This document shows, one piece after another, positions 46,958 through 56,693 of a DNA stretch of 64,000 nucleotides. Below the pieces are notes generated by a model. It searched no databases and was not told the DNA's origin. It saw nothing but the letters and a program-made list of their open reading frames with translations. Made by a program: the position numbers and the translations under genes. The first letter of the stretch is position 1, and the number at the start of each line of letters is the position of its first letter. Source of the stretch: Blastocatellia bacterium (GTDB lineage Bacteria > Acidobacteriota > Blastocatellia > Pyrinomonadales > Pyrinomonadaceae); the NCBI GenBank assembly GCA_016789265.1, contig JAEUQK010000015.1, positions 44,343 through 108,342 of the forward strand, read 5' to 3'.

Positions 46958-47042
46958 ACCTAAAGCCTTTTCTTATGGCTTTTATTGAGAATCTCGCACA
47001 GGTTTTCCGGTTGCTTTCAAACGTACATTTACAGTATCCACC

Positions 47043-48011
47043 ATGGCTAAGACAAAACGACTTGTTAAAAGCATATTTCGGCTTTTCCTGCCGATCGTAC
47101 TACTGCTTTTGATTGCCGCCGCCGCCGCTTCCGTTTGGCTGGTTCACGAGGCTTCACATCCTGTGGGCACCGGTTACCTTGTGACGCCGGAGAAGTACGG
47201 AATGCTAAGTTCGCGGGGCGCGCAGGTGACCGAAGAAAGCTGGCAGGGACGAGATGGCGGCACCCAAAAAGGCTGGCTGCTTCGCGGTTCGCCAAATTTG
47301 CCGGCCGTGATCCTCTTGCACAAATATGGTGCGAACCGATCACACGTACTGAACCTCGGTGTGAAGCTCAACGAAGCGACAAATTTCACAGTTCTTATGC
47401 CCGATCTTCGCGGCCAGGGCAACGAACCGGGAGATCAAAAGTGTTCTTTTGGAGGGTGTGAGGCCGACGACCTTGCATCGACAGTCGTGTATCTCAAAGG
47501 CCTAAAGACGCCAGAGCAGTTTCAGTTGATCGGAGGCGGGATCGGAATTTACGGCGTAGAGATCGGCGCTCTTACAGCACTTTCGACGGCCGCCGCAAAC
47601 CCGGATATCAAAGCTGTCGCTCTCGACTCGGTCCCTGCAGATTCGGACGCTCTTCTTGCTTCTGTGATAGCAAAACGTTTCCCTTTTGCAAGCAATTTTA
47701 CCGAGAAACTCGGCCAGTTGGGTACTTATGCCTATTTTTTTGACGGATGCTATAAACGCGTTCCAGCCTGTGAGTTGGCAAAGCAGGTTTCAGACAGAAA
47801 CGTCCTATTGCTTGCCGGGTCGGACTCGCGCGATTTCCAGGAATCGACATCCAAGCTAAGCAAATGTTTTCCAAATTCAGTGAAGATGGATTCTAAGACA
47901 GATCTCAGCCCATCTGGGATGGGAATTCTGAACGCATCACTTGAAACCTCGGAGGCGTATGATCAGCGCGTTATTGATTTTTTCCGTAACGCGTTTACGC
48001 CGGTACAATGA
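47043..48011 (+). CDS. alpha/beta-hydrolase-like membrane-anchored protein lacking nucleophile Ser
   Basis: A 322-residue protein with one N-terminal TM helix (LPIVLLLLIAAAAASVWL) and an extracytoplasmic alpha/beta-hydrolase domain: AVILLHKYGANRSH (oxyanion region), VLMPDLRGQGN, and the nucleophile elbow IYGVEIGALTA. The elbow normally reads GxSxG; here Glu173 replaces Ser, so a normal hydrolase mechanism is unlikely. It may be a binding protein. It is divergent from the S55 gene. Confidence 0.75.
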   Translation: MAKTKRLVKSIFRLFLPIVLLLLIAAAAASVWLVHEASHPVGTGYLVTPEKYGMLSSRGAQVTEESWQGRDGGTQKGWLLRGSPNLPAVILLHKYGANRSHVLNLGVKLNEATNFTVLMPDLRGQGNEPGDQKCSFGGCEADDLASTVVYLKGLKTPEQFQLIGGGIGIYGVEIGALTALSTAAANPDIKAVALDSVPADSDALLASVIAKRFPFASNFTEKLGQLGTYAYFFDGCYKRVPACELAKQVSDRNVLLLAGSDSRDFQESTSKLSKCFPNSVKMDSKTDLSPSGMGILNASLETSEAYDQRVIDFFRNAFTPVQ

Positions 48012-48716
48012 TCATTCATCCAGGTTGACAGGCTTCTTAGAATGTCCGTTTGATCGAGCAACGCTGACGATATCGGCGTTGCTTTCCATTTGCCCGACTG
48101 TTTGCTCCAAGATCTCCTTTAAACGGTCAAGTCGTTCAGACGTGGAAGTCATCTCGACAAACTGCAATTTCACTTCGTTTTCGAGATTAAACGCGGCCGA
48201 AACAAGGAACGAAAGCTGTTCGGGTTCGGCCTTTGGGACCTCAGGAAACTGCCCCCGATTGCCGCTAAGCCTGAACGCAGCTTTTGCGACACGCTCGAAC
48301 AATTCGAAAACTTCATCAGCGATAGGAAGAAGTAGGTCATCGCTTTCCTTTTCGTCTTCAAAAAACTCAACCTCTGCCGAAAAGTAAGGCGTATTCGTGT
48401 CCGCATAGTTCAATATCCGATATCGGATCAGCCCTGATGTCAAAATGTTAGAACGCTCGTCTGGCAGGGTCTGAGCTTGCTTGATCTCAGCGACACATCC
48501 AACGGTGCCCTCCTTCGGTCGTTCCTCGAAATCCGAACGGGGTTCAAAGAAACTGATCCCAAACAGATTTCGACGCAGTTCAATGTCCTTAAGCATTTGC
48601 CGATATCTTGGTTCGAAGATATGCAGCGGCAAAAGCTCGTACGGCATTAACACAAGCGGCAGCGGGAATATCGGCAAATGGACGATACCCAGAACTTTTT
48701 CTGATGCTTCGGACAT
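48012..48716 (-). CDS. LON peptidase substrate-binding domain protein
   Basis: A 234-residue protein with only the N-terminal (LAN/PUA-like) domain of Lon: LPIFPLPLVLMPYELLPLHIFEPRYRQM, GTVGCVAEI, LTSGLIRYRI. No AAA or protease domain follows. Stand-alone LON domains of unknown function occur in many bacteria. It is convergent with the hydrolase-like gene (stops adjacent). Confidence 0.88.
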   Translation of the reverse strand: MSEASEKVLGIVHLPIFPLPLVLMPYELLPLHIFEPRYRQMLKDIELRRNLFGISFFEPRSDFEERPKEGTVGCVAEIKQAQTLPDERSNILTSGLIRYRILNYADTNTPYFSAEVEFFEDEKESDDLLLPIADEVFELFERVAKAAFRLSGNRGQFPEVPKAEPEQLSFLVSAAFNLENEVKLQFVEMTSTSERLDRLKEILEQTVGQMESNADIVSVARSNGHSKKPVNLDE

Positions 48717-48727
48717 TCAATTCAGTT

Positions 48728-49984
48728 TCAGTTCGACAGGGCGATTTTCGCGGCAATAAATTCTGCGATCTTTTCAGGCTCTTCGTCGGAAAGAGCCAGG
48801 CGTTTTGCGCCGATCACGGCATCAGAAATATCTATTACTTTCGTTTTGTAGCGATCATCTCGAATTATCAGATCTTCCACAACCCGGCGTTCGAGAGCAT
48901 CGCGGCTCGCGTCTTCATCAATATCAGCGGCGACGGCATAATCGGTAGGGACGGAATTGTTCTTGATCCGAATATGTAATGCGCCAGTTATCTCCTTAGC
49001 TTTCTCCCGTATCTCTTTCAGCTCAAGTACCGAATTCGGGAAGCCAAGTTGTCCCTTTAGAATTATTTCGATTATCGGCGCCGGTTTTCCTTCTTCACTG
49101 CGTCGGGCTTTTCGAGAAACTGTTTCCAAAACCGCAGCCGTCAGGTCTTTTGTAGCTGCAAAACCATCGACGTCAAACGGTATCCGTTGAAACGGCCGGT
49201 AGTGGTATTCCTCTATGTGTCTCGCGGTCACGGCGTTTCTATCATCAACGTCAACCAAGAACACACCGCGTTTTTCGCGGAATTCCGCAATGTTCGTCAC
49301 CTCGATCGAACCGGGATTGAATGCCCAGTTGTCGATCTCGTAATGCATGTGGGTATGGCCGAGAGCGACGTAATCGGTTACCGATTTCAGTTCTTTTAGG
49401 GCCGAAAGCGACAACGCCGGTATTGGATGTGTTTGATGGCCTTCGACGTCCGTATGCAACATAAGCAGGTGAAACGCATCATCGCGACGGTTCTCCTTTA
49501 TTGCTTCAGTCAGCATCGGTATCGCCCAGTTCGCCGACGCGCCGTACCAATGAGAACCGAAGATGCGCACTCGGCCTATATCGATAAATCCACCCATTCC
49601 GAATTCAGCATCCCAAGCGTTGTAAACGATCCTGCCGTCGATATTCGTCGGCTCAAGGAGATAGAGAAGGTTCCAATTAGCCAAACTCCGAAGCCAGCTA
49701 TATTCGCTGTCTGTATGTTTCTGGTCGTGATTACCTTCGATCGCGACGACTGGAATGCCGGCGTCCTTCATCAATTGAAGGCCCGCGACAGCGTAGTTCA
49801 TCGTTTCCGGAGGTACACTTCGTTTATGGAAGAAATCGCCGCACATTATCACGAAGTCGACCTTTTCCTCAATGCCGTATCTTTTTAGAACATCGATCCA
49901 GGCGTCGAAGAAGTCGCGCGGACTTTCAGGCAGCTGATATCGCGTACAGCCGAGATGAACATCTGAAATGTGAAGAAATTTCAC
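48728..49984 (-). CDS. SbcD/Mre11-like metallophosphoesterase
   Basis: A 418-residue calcineurin-type phosphoesterase, DNA repair exonuclease subfamily. Metal motifs: ISDVHLG (Asp/His), MCGDFFHKR, EGNHDQ, LGHTHMH. A C-terminal capping region of about 130 residues follows. No SbcC/Rad50 ATPase gene is adjacent, so its partner is unknown. It ends 12 nt upstream of the LON-domain gene on the same strand and is probably co-transcribed. Confidence 0.88.
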   Translation of the reverse strand: MKFLHISDVHLGCTRYQLPESPRDFFDAWIDVLKRYGIEEKVDFVIMCGDFFHKRSVPPETMNYAVAGLQLMKDAGIPVVAIEGNHDQKHTDSEYSWLRSLANWNLLYLLEPTNIDGRIVYNAWDAEFGMGGFIDIGRVRIFGSHWYGASANWAIPMLTEAIKENRRDDAFHLLMLHTDVEGHQTHPIPALSLSALKELKSVTDYVALGHTHMHYEIDNWAFNPGSIEVTNIAEFREKRGVFLVDVDDRNAVTARHIEEYHYRPFQRIPFDVDGFAATKDLTAAVLETVSRKARRSEEGKPAPIIEIILKGQLGFPNSVLELKEIREKAKEITGALHIRIKNNSVPTDYAVAADIDEDASRDALERRVVEDLIIRDDRYKTKVIDISDAVIGAKRLALSDEEPEKIAEFIAAKIALSN

Positions 49985-50062
49985 TCTCGGATTCTACCAT
50001 ATTGAAATCTTGGTCTGTGAAACAGGCATGCCTGCTCCATTGCGCTGTGATAAATTCATTCC

Positions 50063-50872
50063 ATGGATAAAGTCATTCTGATCACGGGTGCTTCTTCGGG
50101 TATCGGCAAAGAGACTGCGAGACTATTTCAAGCTAAGAACTGGAAGGTCGCAGCGACAATGCGCGAACCGGACAAGGCGGAAGACTTAAAGAAAATAGTC
50201 GACCTGGAGTGTTTCCGGCTGGATGTGACCGACCTCGTGTCGATCAAAGCCGCGATTGCCGGAACTATCGAGAAGTTCGGTCGAATTGATGTCGTAGTTA
50301 ATAACGCCGGCTATGGTCTGCTCGGACCGTTCGAGGCTGCAACGCACGAACAGATCGAACGTCAATTTCAAACGAACGTTTTCGGACTGATGAATGTTTG
50401 CCGGGAGATCATTCCTCAACTACGTGAACAGAAGGGCGGAACCATCGTGAATATCTCTTCGCTCGGCGGCCGGGTTCCTTTTCCGTTCTCAAGTCTCTAC
50501 AACGCGACCAAATTCGCTGTTGAGGGATTTACGGAATCTCTCCAGTACGAACTTGAACCATTCAACATTCGGATGAAGCTGATAGAGCCTGGCCCGATCA
50601 AGACTGACTTTTATGGCCGTTCGCAGGACGTTGCCAGAATGGAAGGGTTGACCATCTATGATCACCGTTATGCACCATTCATGGAGTTTATGGAAAAAGG
50701 CGGCAGCGATGCTCCCGACGGTTCGACAGTCGCCCAAGTGATCTATGATGCTGTAACCGACCGAAGCAACAAACTCAGATATCCGATCAACACGAAAGGG
50801 CTTTTGTTTCTGCGTTCGGTGTTGCCTCAGCGTGCCTATCGCTTCGTCACGAAAAAGATATTTTTGAGGTAG
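50063..50872 (+). CDS. short-chain dehydrogenase/reductase
   Basis: A 269-residue classical SDR: TGASSGIGKET (cofactor), NNAGYGLLGPFE, and the catalytic Ser in ISSLGG with YNATKF (YxxxK). DVT/RLD near FRLDVTD suggests nucleotide-binding of NADP type. Substrate unknown. Confidence 0.93.
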   Translation: MDKVILITGASSGIGKETARLFQAKNWKVAATMREPDKAEDLKKIVDLECFRLDVTDLVSIKAAIAGTIEKFGRIDVVVNNAGYGLLGPFEAATHEQIERQFQTNVFGLMNVCREIIPQLREQKGGTIVNISSLGGRVPFPFSSLYNATKFAVEGFTESLQYELEPFNIRMKLIEPGPIKTDFYGRSQDVARMEGLTIYDHRYAPFMEFMEKGGSDAPDGSTVAQVIYDAVTDRSNKLRYPINTKGLLFLRSVLPQRAYRFVTKKIFLR

Positions 50873-51000
50873 TTATTTATCTGAACACGTGTAACAATGG
50901 ATTTTCAGTTCTTCGAATTCCAAGAATTTCCTTCACCTTACCCCCCCGTACGCTTCCTGAATGGAAATTCTTTGGCTTTGCCTGAGCAGTACTATTTTGC

Positions 51001-52590
51001 ATGAGAATTCTTTTATACAACCCTGACAACGGGGTGACGCGCAATTTTATGCCGCACCTCTGGATGTTCCTTCTCCAGTCACTAACCCCAAAGGAACACG
51101 AGGTTGTTCTGATCGACGGTAACGCGAAGGCGATGTCGCGGCCCGAACTCGTAAAGTTCTGCAAAGACGAGAACATCGGTCTTGTAGGGATCGGCGCGAT
51201 GACCAGGATGGTAGCTCGCGCCTATCTCGTTGCGGATGCCCTGCGGGAAGCGGGGATTCCGGTTGTCATGGGCGGCCCGCATGTTACTGAGTGCCCGGAC
51301 GAAGCGTTAGGCCGAGATGGCGGCCCGCGGCATGCTGACGCCGTAGCGCTTGGCGAGGCAGATGCTACGTGGCCGTTGATCGTCGAAGATGCAGCTCGCG
51401 GTCAGTTGAAGGAGATCTATCAGCCAGAGATCGACGCAAAAGGCAACGATATCAAACCCAGCCTTCAACCCTATCCCCATATTCCCTGGGAAACTCTCGA
51501 CCTTGAACAGTTTTCACTAGTACCCAAATTCCTGCAGCCGATGATGTCTAGATTAGGCGAGGGTTGGGGCAAGTTTTTTGTCGTCCCGATCGAAACGGGC
51601 CGCGGGTGTCCATATGGTTGTGAGTTTTGTACTGTAACCGGGTTCTTCGGCGATTCGATCCGGTTCCGTACTAACGAGAGCGTTATTGAAGAACTTTTGC
51701 GGCTGAAGGCACGTGCAAAGAAAGAGAAGGGCCAGATCGCAGTCTTCTTCATTGACGATAATCTTGCGATCAACAAGAAACGATTAAAAGGACTTCTTCG
51801 AGAGATGATAGCCGCCGGTGCAATTTTACCCTGGGTCGCACAGATCTCGGCAAATTTGCTTGGCGACGAAGAACTTGTCGATCTGATCGCGGATGCCGGC
51901 GGAAGATGGATCTTCATCGGGATGGAGTCTATCGATCCGGCGAACATGGCGGACGTGAATAAACAGTTCTCAAAACCTGCAGATTACAAGGCGGTTCTCG
52001 ATGGCCTCGCCAGAAGGAATATCTACGCGATAACTTCTTTCATCTTCGGGATGGACAACGACACGGTCGGAGTTTCCGACCGAACGGTCGACCAGATCGA
52101 AAGCTGGTCACCAGGCCTTCCAGTATTCGGGCAACTGACCCCTTTTCCCGCGACCCCTCTCTACGAACGGCTTCAAAAGGCCGGCCGGTTACATCGGCCC
52201 AAGCATTGGCTCGAGTTTGCTCCATTTGTGATGGCTCATAACCCGTTAAAAATGACGATCGAAGAAGCGAAGGCTGAAACGTTTAACGCATGGTCGCGAA
52301 GTTATGGGCCTGAACGTAATTGGGAAGCAATCCAGTCCATTCGCACAGCTCCGATCCAAACACGGATCAGCCATCTAGTCGCTCGCCTTTTCTTTCGCGG
52401 GATATATTTTCCGCAGATGAGCAAATGGGCCTGGATCAGGCTGCTTCTCGACAATAGGAAGACGATCATCAGCCTCACGGCAGAGGGCGTCGGTACGTGG
52501 CGTCGTGCACGCAAACGACAACGGATCGAGAAGAAATTGATGTCGAAAGGCGAACGAGAATCACAGCCGGAGTTGAGTGTGAGAGATTAG
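51001..52590 (+). CDS. B12-binding-domain radical SAM protein
   Basis: A 529-residue protein. Residues about 1-130 are a cobalamin-binding-like Rossmann domain (MRILLYNPDNG, GIPVVMGGPHVTECPDEA). The radical SAM motif is CPYGCEFC at about 203-210 (CxxxCxxC). A C-terminal DUF4070-like region follows. It begins ATGAGAATT; a 7-C run lies about 55 nt upstream. Substrate unknown. Its stop codon overlaps the end of the convergent phosphatase gene by 4 nt. Confidence 0.9.
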   Translation: MRILLYNPDNGVTRNFMPHLWMFLLQSLTPKEHEVVLIDGNAKAMSRPELVKFCKDENIGLVGIGAMTRMVARAYLVADALREAGIPVVMGGPHVTECPDEALGRDGGPRHADAVALGEADATWPLIVEDAARGQLKEIYQPEIDAKGNDIKPSLQPYPHIPWETLDLEQFSLVPKFLQPMMSRLGEGWGKFFVVPIETGRGCPYGCEFCTVTGFFGDSIRFRTNESVIEELLRLKARAKKEKGQIAVFFIDDNLAINKKRLKGLLREMIAAGAILPWVAQISANLLGDEELVDLIADAGGRWIFIGMESIDPANMADVNKQFSKPADYKAVLDGLARRNIYAITSFIFGMDNDTVGVSDRTVDQIESWSPGLPVFGQLTPFPATPLYERLQKAGRLHRPKHWLEFAPFVMAHNPLKMTIEEAKAETFNAWSRSYGPERNWEAIQSIRTAPIQTRISHLVARLFFRGIYFPQMSKWAWIRLLLDNRKTIISLTAEGVGTWRRARKRQRIEKKLMSKGERESQPELSVRD

Positions 52591-53453
52591 CGGCCCGCGC
52601 CTTGCGGGCTCTGTTTGAGCCTCCCGAAATCGCTTAGGAGCGGTCCCAGTCGTTTGATAGTTTCTTCGTGAGACGTCCCGTTGGTGGCGACGATGCCGCC
52701 GTAGTTCTGCACATCGGCGATGTCATACCGAAAATCTTCGCCAAACAGATCGGTTAGCCGGCCTCCGGCTTCTTCCAGGATCACTTGTGGGGCACACGTG
52801 TCCCAGAGTTTGGTTCGAGGCGAAAGGTGAATATATAGATCGCACACCTGTTCGGCTATTAGCCCGATCTTCAGACCGACCGAACCGCGTTGCGTCTCGC
52901 CCTTCACACCAAAATCAGCAAGGATCGCGTTTATCTTCGGGCTGCGGTGGTTTCGCGACACTGCCATCAGCATCTCGCCGTATTCCGTTTGATCCGAAGT
53001 TTGGAGTTGATCGGTACCCTCTGCGGTCTCCTTAAACGCTCCCCGGCTTCTTGATGCGTAATAGAGCACACCGTGAAATGGAAGCAGCACGACTCCCGCA
53101 ACCGCCCGCCCGTTTTCTGCCAACCCGATCTGGACTGCGAAGTCGCCGTCTTTCTTGACGAATCCGGCAGTACCGTCGATGGGGTCGATTATCCAAACGC
53201 GATCCTTCGTGAGCCTATGTTCGGCGGCATCAGCTTCCTCTTCTGAAAGAATTCCGTCGCGTGGATATGCGCGTTCAATGCCTTCTACGATCAAACGGCT
53301 CGCTTCTTTGTCAGCAGCCGTTACCGGTTCGTAGAAATTATCGACGCCGAGTTTTTTCTCGGCGACTATCTCGCGGGCATAATGATCCAAAATCACCTCA
53401 CCAGCTTTTCGCGCTAGCTTCTTTGCTAATTCTAATTCGGCTGACAGATCCAT
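52587..53453 (-). CDS. inositol-monophosphatase-family phosphatase (CysQ-like)
   Basis: A 288-residue Mg-dependent phosphatase: EPVTAADKEASR, SEEEADAAEH, and the metal motif WIIDPIDGTAGFVKKDGDF, then WDTCAPQVILEEAGG. Family members dephosphorylate PAP, inositol phosphate or histidinol phosphate; CysQ (3',5'-bisphosphate nucleotidase) is favoured by overall layout but not proven. Confidence 0.88.
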   Translation of the reverse strand: MDLSAELELAKKLARKAGEVILDHYAREIVAEKKLGVDNFYEPVTAADKEASRLIVEGIERAYPRDGILSEEEADAAEHRLTKDRVWIIDPIDGTAGFVKKDGDFAVQIGLAENGRAVAGVVLLPFHGVLYYASRSRGAFKETAEGTDQLQTSDQTEYGEMLMAVSRNHRSPKINAILADFGVKGETQRGSVGLKIGLIAEQVCDLYIHLSPRTKLWDTCAPQVILEEAGGRLTDLFGEDFRYDIADVQNYGGIVATNGTSHEETIKRLGPLLSDFGRLKQSPQGAGR

Positions 53454-53506
53454 CTACCTTTAGATTATCACAGCGTAAATTCGTGAATTGATCGTTAAAG
53501 GAAATG

Positions 53507-53527
53507 AAAAAGGGGCCATGTGGCCCC
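53507..53527 (-). terminator. terminator of the 53554-53979 gene
   Basis: GGGGCCA, 2-nt centre, TGGCCCC (53512-53527) followed on the minus strand by CTTTTTCATTT. Confidence 0.7.
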
Positions 53528-53553
53528 CGGTCTCAACCAGTCGTGAGTTCTTG

Positions 53554-53979
53554 CTATTCAGTTTTTGCCGGCTTTAGATCAACGATCTTCCTTGCAAGTT
53601 CTCCGCCGAAAAGCTGTTTCGACCTCACCAATTCCTGTCCGATCTCGCGTCCCGGAACTTGGATCTGATAAAGGAAATAACGGTCTCCCGACCTGACAAA
53701 TGTGAGGCCGTCCTTAACGTCTGCCTTTTTTGAATTGACCCAGTTCGTCAACGCCAGGGCAAACGTGTCGTCTTCGGTCCCGCGAAGCGATACTGTGGCC
53801 GCTCCGCCGGTCTGCGGCAGTGTCACAGTGTATTCGCCTGCCGGAAGTATTGTTTTGCCAACCATAAATTCAAACGGAATGTCTGCCTTTAAGACCTGTC
53901 CCTGTGCCGAAGCCGATACCGAACCAACTCCGAGAACGAAGGCCATAACTGCCATGTACAAAAATGATCGCTTTTTCAT
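53554..53979 (-). CDS. secreted hypothetical protein (acidobacterial family)
   Basis: A 141-residue protein. Signal peptide (FLYMAVMAFVLGVGSVSASAQ) then a beta-rich domain (LKADIPFEFMVGKTILPAGEYTV, TFVRSGDRYFLYQIQV). The opening IPF-F-VG-LPAGEYTV pattern recurs in acidobacterial secreted proteins as I know them. ATG 53979 has AAGGAG about 9 nt upstream, overlapping a CGAATATATTCG palindrome at 53995-54006. Function unknown. Confidence 0.72.
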   Translation of the reverse strand: MKKRSFLYMAVMAFVLGVGSVSASAQGQVLKADIPFEFMVGKTILPAGEYTVTLPQTGGAATVSLRGTEDDTFALALTNWVNSKKADVKDGLTFVRSGDRYFLYQIQVPGREIGQELVRSKQLFGGELARKIVDLKPAKTE

Positions 53980-54230
53980 ATGAATTTTCTCCTTCGAATA
54001 TATTCGCCGGCTGTTGCCGTCAGGTTGGAGATTAGTGGTAAGTTGCCTCCTGTGTCCTTTCAAACCCGGAAAAGCCGTCTGAAAAGTTCTTACAAACTCT
54101 TACATGATGGTTTTTGCTCAGTGTTTACGCGTTAAGAACAAAGGGAGCAAATTCTTCGTTAAGAAAACTGTTATGAATCGAAACGCAACGGCGTTTATAA
54201 TTTCGGAATCAGATAGTATTCTTACACTTC

Positions 54231-56402
54231 ATGTTTGAGGTCGGGGCTAGACAGATCTTCGAATTCGGCGAGTTTCGGCTCGATAATTCTCGTCGCCTTC
54301 TGCTAAAGAACGGCGAACCGGTATCTCTTACCCACAAGGCGTTCGAGATGCTGGCCCTTCTTGTAGCAAACAGCGGCAGGATAGTTGAGAAAGAGGAACT
54401 ATTGCGAGAGATCTGGCCGGATTCCTTTGTCGAAGAGGGAAGCCTCGCACGCAATATCTCTGTACTCAGGAAGATCCTCGGCGAGGCCCCCGGTGAACAC
54501 CAGTATATTCAGACGATCCCAAAACAGGGCTATCGTTTTGTGGCTCCGGTCAGAGAACTCTTCGAACAGTCTGAGCCGGCATCACTGGAACCAAACCGTG
54601 ACATTCTGGACGCCGTCCATATTAGCGAAGGTAAAGACGGATATGTGGCGGGGCCACAGCGAAACCCGATGCCATACGCGATCGCTGCGGGCATTTTGGC
54701 TGCCGTGGTCGTTACCGCTTTTGCTCTCTATTTTGCAACCCGTCCCCCTGTAGATCCAGCGGCACCGACAATGAACGTGACGCGGTTTACTCTAACCGGT
54801 AACGCTCTTGACGCAGCGATCTCACGCGACGGAAAGTATGTTGTTTTTACTGAGAGCGAGGCCGGAAAGCAATCTATCTGGGTAAAACAAGTGGCTTCCG
54901 GAAGCATGGTTCGCATCATCGATCCCGCCGACGTGGTATTCCAAGGACTCGCGTTTACGGCCGACGGAAACTATGTTTACTACAACATGTGGGACAAACA
55001 GCATGTCGGGGCGATCTTTCGCATTCCGGTGCTCGGCGGAGTTTCGGAAAAGATAGTTAACGACGTGATGCCCTCACTTAGTGTCTCGCCTGACAATTCG
55101 GAGATCGTATTTGTACGCGGTGTTTCAGCTACCGGCGAATCGATGCTGATGGCAACAAAGACCGATGGTTTGGGAGAACGTATCATCACCAAACGCGGCC
55201 AGTTAAGCCCGGGATGGTTTGGCGGGCCGGCTTGGTCACCTGATGGGAAGCGGATCGCATTCGCTGCCGGCGGTACGGGTGAACAGGGTGAAACCTTTAG
55301 CCAGATCGTCGAGGTGAGTGCAGCAGGCGGGGACGAACGGGTGATCTCAGAAAAGAAATTTGTCGGTGTCGGCGGCATTGCCTGGGTCGATAACGGCCGA
55401 TCGCTGATCATCACCGCTTCTGAACAGTCGCAGACGCCTTATCAGCTCTGGCGAGTGAGCGTCGACACAGGTGAATCGAAACGGATCTCGAACGATGTAA
55501 ATGGCTATAACGGCGTCAGTATCACCGCCGACGGCAAGAGCCTGGTAACGACCCAGGGAGACATGAAGAGCAACGTCTTTGTCGGCACCGAAGGCCAAGC
55601 GACAGAATGGAAAAAGACGACGTCCGGCCGCTATGAAGGCATGCACATTTCCTGGACGCCCGATGGCCGGGTCGCAATTGTTTCGCAGGAATCAGGCAAT
55701 AACGACATTTGGATAATGAACGCCGACGGCTCAGGCCGCAAGCGTCTTACGTCCGATCCGAACGTTGATGCATATCCGGCCCCGACCTTCGACGGAAAAT
55801 ATATACTTTTCGTTTCGCTTCGTACCGCAGTACCGCATATTTACCGAATGGATATAGACGGCGGTAACCAGGTCCAGTTGACCAACGGGCCCGGCGAATG
55901 GGCTCCGGCCGCATCGCCCGTTGGAGACGTTATTGTTTATCAATCGGCAAATGCTCGGGGACTATGGCGGATGAAATCGGACGGGAGCGGACAGGAACGC
56001 CTGAACGAGAAATACACTTATGCGGCCTCGGTGTCGCCGGACGGAACAAAGGTGATATTCAATTATTGGGACGATGACGCAAAGCCGGAAGTTCTGCGTC
56101 AGGCAATGATCGACCTTGTAACAGGAAAACAGACCATTTTGCCGAGTGTCCCAAAATCGGCGATCAGGCAGGATAGCAACGTCATGCTCAAGTGGTCGCC
56201 TGACGGCAAGTCGTACGCCTATATCGACGACCGCGACGGCGTTTCAAACCTTTGGCGGCGTCCGATGGACGGCGGTCCGCCGAAACAGATCACAAATTTC
56301 AACGACAGTTACATCTTCGGATTTGACTGGTACCGCGATGGAAGGATCGCCGTCGCCCGGGGCAGCTATACCTACGACGTTGTTTTGATCACTGATTTCT
56401 AG
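54231..56402 (+). CDS. winged-helix / transmembrane / TolB-propeller protein
   Basis: A 723-residue fusion. Residues about 10-105 are an OmpR/CadC-type winged helix (FGEFRLDNSRRLLLKNGEPVSLTHKAFEML, LAVLRK-type recognition region, YIQTIPKQGYRFVAPV). One TM helix follows at about 148-170 (AIAAGILAAVVVTAFALYF). Residues about 190-720 form WD40-like TolB repeats (SPDGKRIAF, WSPDGKSYAYIDDRDG, MNADGSGRKRLT). Topology suggests an outside propeller sensing and a DNA-binding domain in the cytoplasm. This domain order is common in Acidobacteria. Confidence 0.9.
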   Translation: MFEVGARQIFEFGEFRLDNSRRLLLKNGEPVSLTHKAFEMLALLVANSGRIVEKEELLREIWPDSFVEEGSLARNISVLRKILGEAPGEHQYIQTIPKQGYRFVAPVRELFEQSEPASLEPNRDILDAVHISEGKDGYVAGPQRNPMPYAIAAGILAAVVVTAFALYFATRPPVDPAAPTMNVTRFTLTGNALDAAISRDGKYVVFTESEAGKQSIWVKQVASGSMVRIIDPADVVFQGLAFTADGNYVYYNMWDKQHVGAIFRIPVLGGVSEKIVNDVMPSLSVSPDNSEIVFVRGVSATGESMLMATKTDGLGERIITKRGQLSPGWFGGPAWSPDGKRIAFAAGGTGEQGETFSQIVEVSAAGGDERVISEKKFVGVGGIAWVDNGRSLIITASEQSQTPYQLWRVSVDTGESKRISNDVNGYNGVSITADGKSLVTTQGDMKSNVFVGTEGQATEWKKTTSGRYEGMHISWTPDGRVAIVSQESGNNDIWIMNADGSGRKRLTSDPNVDAYPAPTFDGKYILFVSLRTAVPHIYRMDIDGGNQVQLTNGPGEWAPAASPVGDVIVYQSANARGLWRMKSDGSGQERLNEKYTYAASVSPDGTKVIFNYWDDDAKPEVLRQAMIDLVTGKQTILPSVPKSAIRQDSNVMLKWSPDGKSYAYIDDRDGVSNLWRRPMDGGPPKQITNFNDSYIFGFDWYRDGRIAVARGSYTYDVVLITDF

Positions 56403-56408
56403 TCGGCC

Positions 56409-56636
56409 TTAAGCAAGGTCCGCGAGTTCGGTGATCCCGCAGCGTGGACACATCAGAGTGGTTCGGGCAGGGTCCGCCCATTTGGCAAGTGCCGCTCGTG
56501 GATGCCTTATGTCGGCTTCGCCTTCTCGAAAGAACCGCTGTTGTGCTGTCTCGTCATATTGGGCTTTCAACTCGCGTTCGCACTGCCGGCACGTCCAGCC
56601 GAATCCGTCGTTGTAGAAATCGTTCAGTTCTTGCAT
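56409..56636 (-). CDS. small zinc-ribbon protein
   Basis: A 75-residue protein with CRQC near residue 17 and CPRC near the end, four Cys for a zinc site. Unknown family. Its start at 56636 comes immediately after the terminator of the htrA gene; no clear Shine-Dalgarno is visible and expression may depend on read-through. Confidence 0.6.
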   Translation of the reverse strand: MQELNDFYNDGFGWTCRQCERELKAQYDETAQQRFFREGEADIRHPRAALAKWADPARTTLMCPRCGITELADLA

Positions 56637-56637
56637 C

Positions 56638-56672
56638 AAAAAAGAGGCAGCAAGCAATTAGCTTACTGCCTC
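56638..56672 (-). terminator. terminator of the HtrA-like gene
   Basis: GAGGCAGcAAGC ... GCTTaCTGCCTC (56644-56672), followed on the minus strand by TTTTTT. Confidence 0.8.
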
Positions 56673-56693
56673 GTTCCTTTGCCTGCAACGAAC

